64,000 bases of DNA, taken from NCBI RefSeq assembly GCF_004684345.1, contig NZ_CP038469.1, forward strand, positions 3,224,001 through 3,288,000. Reading direction: 5' to 3'. This DNA comes from Citrobacter tructae. GTDB lineage: Bacteria > Pseudomonadota > Gammaproteobacteria > Enterobacterales > Enterobacteriaceae. Position 1 is the first letter of the stretch. The number at the start of each line of letters is the position of its first letter. The position numbers were made by a program, and so were the translations under genes. Positions 51,660-58,314 of the stretch are shown here, in pieces. A model generated the notes under the pieces. The model had not been told where the DNA came from, did no database searches, and saw only the letters and a list, made by a program, of their open reading frames with translations.

Positions 51660-51795
51660 TATCTTAAAAATCCGGCGAATTTCACGTTGCGGCAAGGCGG
51701 CAACTGAGCAAATCCCAAGGAGCATAGGTAGCTATGTGACTGGGGTGAGCGAAGGTAGCCAACGCAGCAGCGGCCGTGAAAGGCGTCGGGAGTTT
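51660..51795. repeat. Probable intergenic repeat element downstream of glnA
   Basis: About 130 bases after glnA contain GCGGCAAGGCGGCAACTGAG, a paired GTGACTGGGGTGAGCGAAGG segment and AGCCAACGCAGCAGC. I recognise this as a type of short, non-coding intergenic repeat found at several places in enterobacterial genomes, but I cannot name the family with certainty. I see no reading frame of note. It is unusual to find it inside an operon. Confidence 0.45.
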
Positions 51796-51816
51796 TTTAG
51801 TTGCCGTGGAACTTTT

Positions 51817-51842
51817 AGCCCATCACACGATGGGCTTTTTTC
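51817..51842 (+). terminator. Terminator between glnA and glnL
   Basis: AGCCCATCACACGATGGGCT followed by TTTTTCT. It should reduce read-through so that glnLG is made at lower level than glnA, as in E. coli. Confidence 0.85.
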
Positions 51843-51890
51843 TCCGCCAACGAACTGATCCTTCGCGCTTTTTCTACGCGAAAGCTATAA

Positions 51891-51907
51891 TGCACTAAAT
51901 TGGTGCA
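51891..51907 (+). promoter_or_regulatory. NtrC site at the glnL promoter
   Basis: TGCACTAAATTGGTGCA fits the NtrC dyad and lies 21 bases before the glnL start; in E. coli NtrC represses glnLp from the corresponding site. Confidence 0.85.
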
Positions 51908-51928
51908 ACCTTTTCAGGAGACTGCTGA

Positions 51929-52978
51929 ATGGCAACCGGCACGCTGCCCGATGCTGGGCAGATCCTCAATTCGTTAATTAACAGCATTTTACTTGTCGAC
52001 GATGAACTGGCGGTGCATTACGCCAATCCCGCGGCACAGCAGCTGCTTGCCCAAAGTTCTCGCAAACTCTTCGGCACGCCGCTTTCTGAACTGCTGAGTT
52101 ATTTCTCATTAAACATCGGGCTGATGCGAGAGAGCCTGGAAGCAGGCCAGGGCTTCACAGACAACGAAGTGACGCTGGTGATAGATAGTCACTCGCATAT
52201 CCTCTCTGTGACCGCACAGAGGCTGCCTGATGGCCTAATCCTGCTGGAGATGGCACCTATGGATAACCAGCGCCGTCTGAGTCAGGAGCAACTCCAGCAT
52301 GCCCAGCAAATAGCCGCCCGCGACCTGGTGCGCGGCCTGGCACATGAAATTAAAAACCCGTTGGGTGGATTACGTGGCGCGGCGCAGTTGCTCAGTAAAG
52401 CGCTCCCGGACCCGGCATTAAAGGAATATACCCAAGTTATTATTGAGCAAGCGGACCGCCTGCGTAACCTGGTCGACCGCCTGCTGGGGCCGCAGCAGCC
52501 CGGAATGCACATCACGGAAAGCATTCACAAAGTGGCAGAGCGCGTCGTGGCGCTGGTTTCGATGGAACTCCCGGAAAACGTCACGCTTACCCGTGATTAC
52601 GACCCGAGTCTGCCAGAAATACTGCACGACCCCGACCAGATAGAACAGGTTCTGCTGAATATCGTGCGTAATGCACTCCAGGCGCTGGGACCGGATGGCG
52701 GTGAGATTATTCTGCGCACCCGCACCGCGTTTCAACTCACACTACACGGCATGCGTTACCGCCTGGCGGCGCGTATTGACGTCGAGGATAACGGTCCGGG
52801 TATTCCTCCACATTTGCAAGATACGCTGTTCTACCCAATGGTCAGCGGACGCGAGGGGGGGACCGGACTGGGATTATCTATCGCTCGTAATTTGATTGAT
52901 CAACATTCCGGCAAAATTGAATTTACCAGTTGGCCGGGCCATACCGAGTTCTCGGTTTACCTGCCTATCAGGAAATAG
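51929..52978 (+). CDS. glnL: Nitrogen sensor kinase NtrB
   Basis: GlnL (NtrB) phosphorylates or dephosphorylates NtrC according to PII state; it is cytoplasmic. The 349-residue protein has an N-terminal PAS domain (about 10-115), the phospho-acceptor His in VRGLAHEIKNPLGG near 139, and kinase boxes N (NIVRNALQAL near 244), D (VEDNGPGIPP near 285) and G (GREGGTGLGLSIA near 310). CAGGAGACTGCTGA precedes the ATG. glnG follows after 11 bases. Confidence 0.97.
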   Translation: MATGTLPDAGQILNSLINSILLVDDELAVHYANPAAQQLLAQSSRKLFGTPLSELLSYFSLNIGLMRESLEAGQGFTDNEVTLVIDSHSHILSVTAQRLPDGLILLEMAPMDNQRRLSQEQLQHAQQIAARDLVRGLAHEIKNPLGGLRGAAQLLSKALPDPALKEYTQVIIEQADRLRNLVDRLLGPQQPGMHITESIHKVAERVVALVSMELPENVTLTRDYDPSLPEILHDPDQIEQVLLNIVRNALQALGPDGGEIILRTRTAFQLTLHGMRYRLAARIDVEDNGPGIPPHLQDTLFYPMVSGREGGTGLGLSIARNLIDQHSGKIEFTSWPGHTEFSVYLPIRK

Positions 52979-52989
52979 AGGTGACGTTT

Positions 52990-54399
52990 ATGCAACGAGG
53001 AATAGTCTGGGTCGTTGATGACGATAGTTCCATCCGTTGGGTGCTTGAACGTGCGCTCGCAGGGGCAGGACTCAACTGCACCACATTTGAAAGCGGGAAA
53101 GAGGTACTGGACGCACTCGCCAGCAAAACGCCGGACGTGCTGTTGTCGGATATCCGTATGCCGGGGATGGACGGTCTGACGCTGTTAAAACAAATTAAAC
53201 AGCGTCATCCAATGCTTCCGGTCATCATAATGACAGCACACTCCGATCTGGACGCCGCCGTCAGCGCCTACCAGCAAGGGGCGTTTGATTATCTGCCTAA
53301 ACCGTTTGATATTGACGAGGCCGTTGCGCTGGTCGAGCGCGCCATTAGCCATTATCAGGAACAGCAGCAGCCGCGTAATATTCAGATCAACGGCCCAACC
53401 ACCGATATCATCGGTGAAGCGCCCGCGATGCAGGATGTCTTTCGCATAATTGGCCGACTTTCCCGCTCTTCGATTAGCGTCTTGATCAATGGTGAGTCCG
53501 GGACCGGTAAAGAACTGGTCGCACATGCTCTACACCGCCACAGCCCGCGCGCCAAATCGCCGTTTATCGCCCTTAACATGGCGGCTATTCCGAAGGATTT
53601 AATCGAATCTGAACTGTTTGGTCACGAAAAAGGCGCATTTACCGGTGCCAATACCATTCGCCAGGGACGTTTCGAACAGGCTGATGGCGGCACGCTGTTT
53701 CTCGATGAAATTGGCGATATGCCGCTGGACGTGCAAACGCGATTGCTGCGTGTATTAGCCGACGGACAGTTTTACCGTGTCGGCGGCTATGCGCCAGTGA
53801 AGGTGGACGTGCGCATTATCGCAGCCACGCACCAGAACCTGGAACTGCGCGTACAGGAAGGCAAGTTCCGCGAAGACTTATTCCACCGACTGAACGTCAT
53901 TCGCGTCCATTTACCGCCACTGCGCGAGCGACGGGAAGATATCCCTCGCCTGACGCGTCATTTCTTGCAGGAAGCCGCTCACGAATTGGGTGTGGAAGCC
54001 AAGCAGTTACACCCTGAAACCGAGGCCGCACTGACGCGTCTGGCCTGGCCGGGCAACGTTCGCCAACTTGAGAATACCTGCCGCTGGTTAACAGTGATGG
54101 CCGCCGGGCAGGAGGTGCTGATTCAGGACTTACCGGCTGAACTGTTTGAAGCGACCGTTCCGGATGCGCCTTCACATATGCAGCCTGATAGTTGGGCAAC
54201 CTTGCTGGCACAGTGGGCTGACCGGGCATTACGTTCCGGTCATCAAAACTTACTCTCTGAAGCGCAGCCTGAAATGGAACGCACGCTGTTAACCACCGCG
54301 CTGCGCCATACCCAGGGTCATAAACAGGAAGCAGCGCGCTTACTCGGATGGGGACGTAATACCCTGACGCGTAAGTTAAAAGAACTCGGTATGGAGTGA
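52990..54399 (+). CDS. glnG: Nitrogen response regulator NtrC, sigma-54 activator
   Basis: GlnG (NtrC) activates sigma-54 promoters such as glnAp2. The 469-residue protein has a receiver domain with the phospho-acceptor Asp in LLSDIRMPGMDGL near 54. The AAA+ domain shows Walker A GESGTGKELVAHAL near 168 and the sigma-54-contacting GAFTGA near 216, with LFLDEIGDMPLDVQ near 235. A C-terminal Fis-like helix-turn-helix (KQEAARLLGWGRNTLTRKLK) follows. I start at ATG 52990 (MQRGIVWVVDDD), after GAGGTGACGTTT; an in-frame codon at 52930 lies inside glnL and would add 20 residues not in the E. coli protein. Confidence 0.98.
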   Translation: MQRGIVWVVDDDSSIRWVLERALAGAGLNCTTFESGKEVLDALASKTPDVLLSDIRMPGMDGLTLLKQIKQRHPMLPVIIMTAHSDLDAAVSAYQQGAFDYLPKPFDIDEAVALVERAISHYQEQQQPRNIQINGPTTDIIGEAPAMQDVFRIIGRLSRSSISVLINGESGTGKELVAHALHRHSPRAKSPFIALNMAAIPKDLIESELFGHEKGAFTGANTIRQGRFEQADGGTLFLDEIGDMPLDVQTRLLRVLADGQFYRVGGYAPVKVDVRIIAATHQNLELRVQEGKFREDLFHRLNVIRVHLPPLRERREDIPRLTRHFLQEAAHELGVEAKQLHPETEAALTRLAWPGNVRQLENTCRWLTVMAAGQEVLIQDLPAELFEATVPDAPSHMQPDSWATLLAQWADRALRSGHQNLLSEAQPEMERTLLTTALRHTQGHKQEAARLLGWGRNTLTRKLKELGME

Positions 54400-54510
54400 G
54401 AGATTGTCGCTGTGTAAAGATTGATAATTGAGCGCAAAGTGCTGCTATTTTGAGCTTTACTGCTCCGATGAGTTAAGTATGATCGTGCCCGGAAAACGGG
54501 GAGAGTCATC

Positions 54511-54621
54511 ATGCTGGAATCAATTATTAATCTGCTGTCGAGCGGCTCGGTTGAAAGCCATACGCCACAAACAGCGGTTGCCGCAGTGCTGTGTGCCGCG
54601 CTGGTTGGGCTGTTTAGCTGA
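54511..54621 (+). CDS. yshB: Small membrane protein YshB
   Basis: A 36-residue product, MLESIINLLSSGSVESHTPQ followed by the hydrophobic TAVAAVLCAALVGLFS. It differs from the remembered E. coli YshB by a handful of conservative changes. It has one C-terminal membrane segment. GGGGAGAGTCATC supplies a ribosome site. In Salmonella YshB has been linked to growth inside host cells; its molecular role is unknown. It stands alone between glnG and hemN, followed by a BIME. Confidence 0.85.
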   Translation: MLESIINLLSSGSVESHTPQTAVAAVLCAALVGLFS

Positions 54622-54625
54622 AGGT

Positions 54626-54702
54626 GGCCGGATGGCGCTAACACTTATCCGGCCTACAGGTTATCGTGACGTGTAGGCCCGGTAAGCAAAGCGCTACCGG
54701 GC
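54626..54702. repeat. BIME with two REP units between yshB and hemN
   Basis: GGCCGGATGGCGCTAACACT with TATCCGGCC (54626-54653), and GCCCGGTAAGCAAAGCGCTA with CCGGGC (54677-54702), form a head-to-head REP pair between convergent genes. Confidence 0.85.
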
Positions 54703-54709
54703 AACGTCA

Positions 54710-56083
54710 TTAAATGACCCGAGAGAACTGCTGCATCCGCGCTTTCTGGCGCAGGTAAGCATCAAAGCACATGCAAATATTGCGGATCAGCAGACGACCT
54801 TTTGCCGTCACCTGAATCCCTTTCTCATTCACGTCCACCAGCCCATCTTTCGCCAGCGGCACCAGCAGCTTCAGGTCTTCGGCAAAATAGTCAGCAAAGT
54901 TGAGATCCCATTGCTGTTCTACGACAGCGTAGTCGAGACGGAAGTTGCAGATCAGTAGCTTAATGACATCCCGGCGAATACAGTCATCGCGGGTCAGGGC
55001 AATACCACGCCACAGCGCATTACCCTCCTCATCCACCTGCTGATAATAGTGTTTCAGCTCTTTTTGGTTCTGCGCGTAGTTGTCACCAATCATACTAATG
55101 GCGGAAACGCCCATGCCCAGCAGGTCAGTATCGCCCTGGGTGGTATAGCCCTGAAAATTACGGTGCAGAACACCCTCACGCTGGGCAATCGCCAGTTCGT
55201 CATCCGGACGGGCAAAGTGATCCATCCCAATGAACTGATAGCCCGTTTCGGTCAGCGAAGAGATCGTCTCCTGCAAGATATCCAGCTTCTGTTGCGCGCT
55301 GGGCAGGTCGGCATCTTTGATCTTACGCTGTGCGGCAAAAAGCGTTGGCAGGTGTGCATAGTTAAAGACGCTCAGGCGATCGGGATTCAGCTCGGCCACA
55401 CGCTTCAGGGTGAAGGCAAAACTTTCCGGCGTCTGTTTTGGCAGACCATAAATCAGATCGATGTTCGTGGAGGTAAAGCCAATCTCCCGCGCATGATTAA
55501 GCAGCGCAAAGATAAACTCTTCATCCTGCTCACGGTTTACCAGGCGCTGAACTTCTTTGTTGAAATCCTGCACCCCCATGCTCAGGCGGTTAAAACCTTC
55601 AGCACGTAAATGATCGAGCACATCCAGCTCAATTTCACGCGGATCAACCTCGATCGAGATTTCTGCATCCGCGTTAAAGTCGAAGTTATCACGCAACAGC
55701 GTCATTAAGCGGCTGATTTGTGCTTTATTCAGATAGGTTGGCGTACCGCCGCCCCAGTGTAGTTGGCTGACATGACGACCGGCAAACAGCGGCGCACGAT
55801 GGATGATTTCTTGTTCTAAGGCATCCAGATATTGATCGGCTTTATGCTGCTGGCGGGTCACAATTTTGTTGCAGCCGCAGAAATAACACAGTTTGTGGCA
55901 GAACGGGATATGGACGTACAAAGAGAGTGGACGTTCAGGGTAGCGCGCTACGGCTTGCAGAAATGCCTCGGCATCGTAGTCTGCGGAAAACTCCAGCGCG
56001 GTCGGGTACGAGGTATATCGTGGCCCGGAATAGTTATATTTCTGGATCAGGGCCAGGTCCCAGTCGATTAACTGCTCAGACAT
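54710..56083 (-). CDS. hemN: Oxygen-independent coproporphyrinogen III oxidase
   Basis: HemN is the radical-SAM enzyme that decarboxylates coproporphyrinogen III to protoporphyrinogen IX without oxygen. The 457-residue protein shows the cluster motif PFCHKLCYFCGCNK (Cys near 62, 66, 69, 71), HWGGGTPTYLNKAQ near 110, SIEVDPREIELDVL near 144 and DHFARPDDELAIA near 312. ATG 56083 follows GGAGTGAGT and gives the E. coli length; the GTG at 56089 is rejected. A 57-codon reading frame ends three bases upstream. Confidence 0.97.
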   Translation of the reverse strand: MSEQLIDWDLALIQKYNYSGPRYTSYPTALEFSADYDAEAFLQAVARYPERPLSLYVHIPFCHKLCYFCGCNKIVTRQQHKADQYLDALEQEIIHRAPLFAGRHVSQLHWGGGTPTYLNKAQISRLMTLLRDNFDFNADAEISIEVDPREIELDVLDHLRAEGFNRLSMGVQDFNKEVQRLVNREQDEEFIFALLNHAREIGFTSTNIDLIYGLPKQTPESFAFTLKRVAELNPDRLSVFNYAHLPTLFAAQRKIKDADLPSAQQKLDILQETISSLTETGYQFIGMDHFARPDDELAIAQREGVLHRNFQGYTTQGDTDLLGMGVSAISMIGDNYAQNQKELKHYYQQVDEEGNALWRGIALTRDDCIRRDVIKLLICNFRLDYAVVEQQWDLNFADYFAEDLKLLVPLAKDGLVDVNEKGIQVTAKGRLLIRNICMCFDAYLRQKARMQQFSRVI

Positions 56084-56085
56084 AC

Positions 56086-56259
56086 TCACTCCTTCCGATG
56101 GCGTTTCTGGCGGGTACGGCGTACCGGCTTACCTCCACTGCGGGTGATAAACCGGTTGCGCAGCCACTTTTGGCGCCGCGACAATCGCTGTAGTTTAACG
56201 AATAACCACACCAGATAACATATAACCGGAAGGGTTATAAGCAGGACGGGAAGACCCAC
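56086..56259 (-). CDS. Unannotated 57-residue single-helix basic protein (candidate)
   Basis: A reading frame from GTG 56259 to TGA 56086-56088 encodes a hydrophobic segment, GLPVLLITLPVICYLVWLFV (residues 2-21). It is followed by a strongly basic tail with SRRQKWLRNRF and KPVRRTRQKRHRKE. This is the profile of a small inner-membrane protein. It fills the yihI-hemN gap: it begins 12 bases after the yihI stop and ends two bases before the hemN ATG, its last codons holding the hemN ribosome site. There is no clear ribosome site of its own. In other gammaproteobacteria I recall a DUF2489 membrane protein between these genes; this could be a remnant or short version. Function unknown. Confidence 0.45.
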   Translation of the reverse strand: MGLPVLLITLPVICYLVWLFVKLQRLSRRQKWLRNRFITRSGGKPVRRTRQKRHRKE

Positions 56260-56271
56260 GGTACAAAACCG

Positions 56272-56784
56272 TTAGTTACCACCCTTCAGCAGGCGCATCA
56301 TATCTTCCTGCTTTTCATCCTCTTCATCGATCTCTTCATCATCATCGTAAGAGAGGCCCAGTTTCTGCATCAGTTCATCGATGCGATCCAGCTTGGCATC
56401 TACCCAAGCCTGATCTTCAGCGCTCAGGATCTCTCCAGCTTCAAGACGTTCCAGCAGCGCATCCAGGCGCTCATCCGTTTCCAGTAAATCCAACTCAGCC
56501 TGTGGTGAAAGCATAGGTTTCTCACTCTTCGGTTTGTGCTGTTTGGTGACCTTTTCGGTCACACCCAATGCAATGGGAGTTTTACTGCCAATACGAGGAT
56601 CTTTGTGCTTGTTTTGGTTTCCGCCACCTGATGCGCCTTCGCTGCCGGTCGCACGGCTACCCGCCGCAAGACCACGGTGTTTTTTCTGGCGCTTACGATC
56701 GCGAGCTTCGAGGTTAATTTCTTCGCGTGTTTTACGACGCGCCTTTGCAGGACCTTTACCGCGTGGTGTAGAAGTTGATTTCAT
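56272..56784 (-). CDS. yihI: Der GTPase-activating protein YihI
   Basis: YihI stimulates the GTPase Der and so restrains 50S ribosome assembly. The 170-residue protein has a very basic N-terminal half (ARRKTREEINLEARDRKRQK near 16-35; DPRIGSKTPIALGVTEKVTK near 62) and an acidic helical C-terminal half ending SYDDDEEIDEEDEKQEDMMR. It matches E. coli YihI. I start at the second of two adjacent ATG codons (56784), as in E. coli. CsrC RNA lies upstream on the same strand. Confidence 0.93.
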   Translation of the reverse strand: MKSTSTPRGKGPAKARRKTREEINLEARDRKRQKKHRGLAAGSRATGSEGASGGGNQNKHKDPRIGSKTPIALGVTEKVTKQHKPKSEKPMLSPQAELDLLETDERLDALLERLEAGEILSAEDQAWVDAKLDRIDELMQKLGLSYDDDEEIDEEDEKQEDMMRLLKGGN

Positions 56785-56845
56785 CATGATTCGTCTTTGG
56801 CTGTTTTATTCAGTATATATTTGCGCCGGAATCTAGCAGAAATAA

Positions 56846-57088
56846 AGAAAAAAGGCGACAGAGTAATCTGTCGCCTTTTTTCCTGACTCTCAACCCTTAA
56901 CGGGCTCTACAATCCATGTCGGCTATCAACACACCCTGTTTTTCCCTCAGCCAGAAACATTCCGTGTTGTTTCCATTTCCTTTTACTAACGTCTCCGGAC
57001 GTTTGTCTTCCTGACAATCCTGTGTCTTCGCCTCCTGGCGCTCCTGACCCTCATCCTGAGTCGTCTATCCTGTTAGCTCCCTCGCTAT
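56846..57088 (-). ncRNA. csrC: CsrC regulatory RNA (CsrA-sequestering)
   Basis: CsrC binds many copies of the RNA-binding protein CsrA and relieves its effect on carbon storage and motility genes. On the minus strand the RNA starts ATAGCGAGGGAGC and has about a dozen GGA motifs, many in AGGA or CGGA loops. It ends with the terminator GGCGACAGA-N5-TCTGTCGCC plus a T-run (about 56850-56881), nearly identical to E. coli csrC in its 3' part. Its place between yihI and engB is also conserved. The ends are estimated from the E. coli RNA (about 245 bases). Confidence 0.88.
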
Positions 57089-57348
57089 GGACGTTACTTT
57101 ACTCTTTTGGATTGCACACACAAGCAACAGACTTAACAGTTTCGGTTTTTCAGAATATTGCTTGTCCGTAATTATATGATTTATTTGATTTGTGTTGTTA
57201 TACACCCTCTCATCTCGCATAAATACTATCGGCAATGTCTCACAAAGTACGTGGTTTTAACTTACATAACCCACGCGTCGAAAAACCAGCCTTTTGCTGG
57301 TGTTCAGGTATAATCGCTGCAAAGCCTTGATTGATGGAGACGACCACG
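57089..57348. other. csrC-engB intergenic region
   Basis: 260 A/T-rich bases between divergent csrC and engB, with no reading frame of note. It holds a TAAAGT close before the csrC start and a TATAAT (57309-57314) 35 bases before engB, the likely -10 elements. I see no clear UvrY palindrome. Confidence 0.5.
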
Positions 57349-57981
57349 TTGACTAACTTGAATTATCAACAGACGCATTTTGTGATGAGTGCGCCTGATA
57401 TTCGCCATTTACCTTCCGATACGGGAATTGAAGTGGCTTTTGCTGGCCGTTCCAACGCAGGCAAATCCAGTGCGCTGAATACCCTGACAAATCAAAAGGG
57501 TCTGGCGCGTACGTCTAAAACGCCGGGCCGTACTCAGCTCATCAACTTATTTGAAGTGGTTGACGGTAAGCGTCTGGTTGACTTGCCGGGATACGGGTAT
57601 GCAGAAGTTCCGGAAGAGATGAAGCGTAAATGGCAGCGCGCACTGGCGGAATACCTGGAAAAACGCCAGAGTCTGCAAGGTTTGGTCGTACTGATGGATA
57701 TTCGCCATCCGCTGAAAGATCTCGATCAACAGATGATCCTGTGGGCAGTAGAGAGCAACGTTCAGGTACTGGTATTACTGACCAAAGCGGACAAACTGGC
57801 CAGCGGCGCACGCAAAGCGCAATTGAATATGGTTCGTGAAGCCGTGCTGGCGTTTAATGGCGATGTACAAGTAGAAGCGTTCTCATCGCTGAAAAAGCTG
57901 GGCGTGGATAAACTGCGTCAGAAACTGGATAGCTGGTTTAGTGAACTGGCACCGATTGAAGAGACGCAGGACGGGGAATAA
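57349..57981 (+). CDS. engB: Ribosome biogenesis GTPase EngB (YihA/YsxC)
   Basis: EngB is an essential GTPase for 50S subunit assembly. The 210-residue protein has G1 VAFAGRSNAGKSSALN near 29-44, G2 SKTPGRTQLINLF near 57, G3 VDLPGYGYAEVP near 77, G4 LLTKADKL near 145 and G5-like EAFSSLKK near 178. I use the TTG start at 57349 because GGAG stands nine bases before it and the length then equals that of E. coli. An ATG at 57334 has no ribosome site. It converges with the Spot 42 RNA and polA. Confidence 0.95.
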   Translation: MTNLNYQQTHFVMSAPDIRHLPSDTGIEVAFAGRSNAGKSSALNTLTNQKGLARTSKTPGRTQLINLFEVVDGKRLVDLPGYGYAEVPEEMKRKWQRALAEYLEKRQSLQGLVVLMDIRHPLKDLDQQMILWAVESNVQVLVLLTKADKLASGARKAQLNMVREAVLAFNGDVQVEAFSSLKKLGVDKLRQKLDSWFSELAPIEETQDGE

Positions 57982-57992
57982 TCCGCTGATAT

Positions 57993-58024
57993 GCCGGATA
58001 GCGACGCTGTGCGTCTTATCCGGT
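57993..58024. repeat. REP element after engB
   Basis: GCCGGATAGCGACGCTGTGC followed by GTCTTATCCGGT is a REP palindrome between engB and the spf terminator. Confidence 0.8.
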
Positions 58025-58057
58025 TTACAAAAAGGGCAAAACTTTTCTTTCGCAAAA

Positions 58058-58166
58058 TAAAAAACGCCCCAGTCATTACTGACTGGGGCGGCTAAAATAT
58101 TCAGCCAAATCCGATTACGTGAAGTAAAAGGTCTGAAAGATAGAACATCTTACCTCTGTACCCTAC
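58058..58166 (-). ncRNA. spf: Spot 42 small RNA with terminator
   Basis: Spot 42 is the Hfq-dependent RNA that represses galK and many secondary-carbon-source genes when glucose is present; CRP-cAMP represses it. The 109-base minus-strand sequence starts GTAGGGTACAGAGGTAAGAT and ends with the hairpin CGCCCCAGTCA-N4-TGACTGGGGCG plus a T-run. It appears identical or nearly so to the E. coli RNA. Its position downstream of polA is also that of E. coli. Confidence 0.95.
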
Positions 58167-58314
58167 GTGAATAACTTTACTCTTTTTTAAGCAGAGCAGA
58201 AAGCACTTTTTGTAATTTTTTTTCATTCCCGACATAGGGAATTCTAATGGTCATCACAAAAAGTGCTCACTTATGTTGCTTAGTTACGAAAAGAGCGCGT
58301 TATTCAGTAAACCC

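Noticed and set aside
57331..57348. Upstream start codons for engB
   Set aside because: The ATG at 57334 has no ribosome site, while the TTG at 57349 has GGAG at nine bases and gives the E. coli length.
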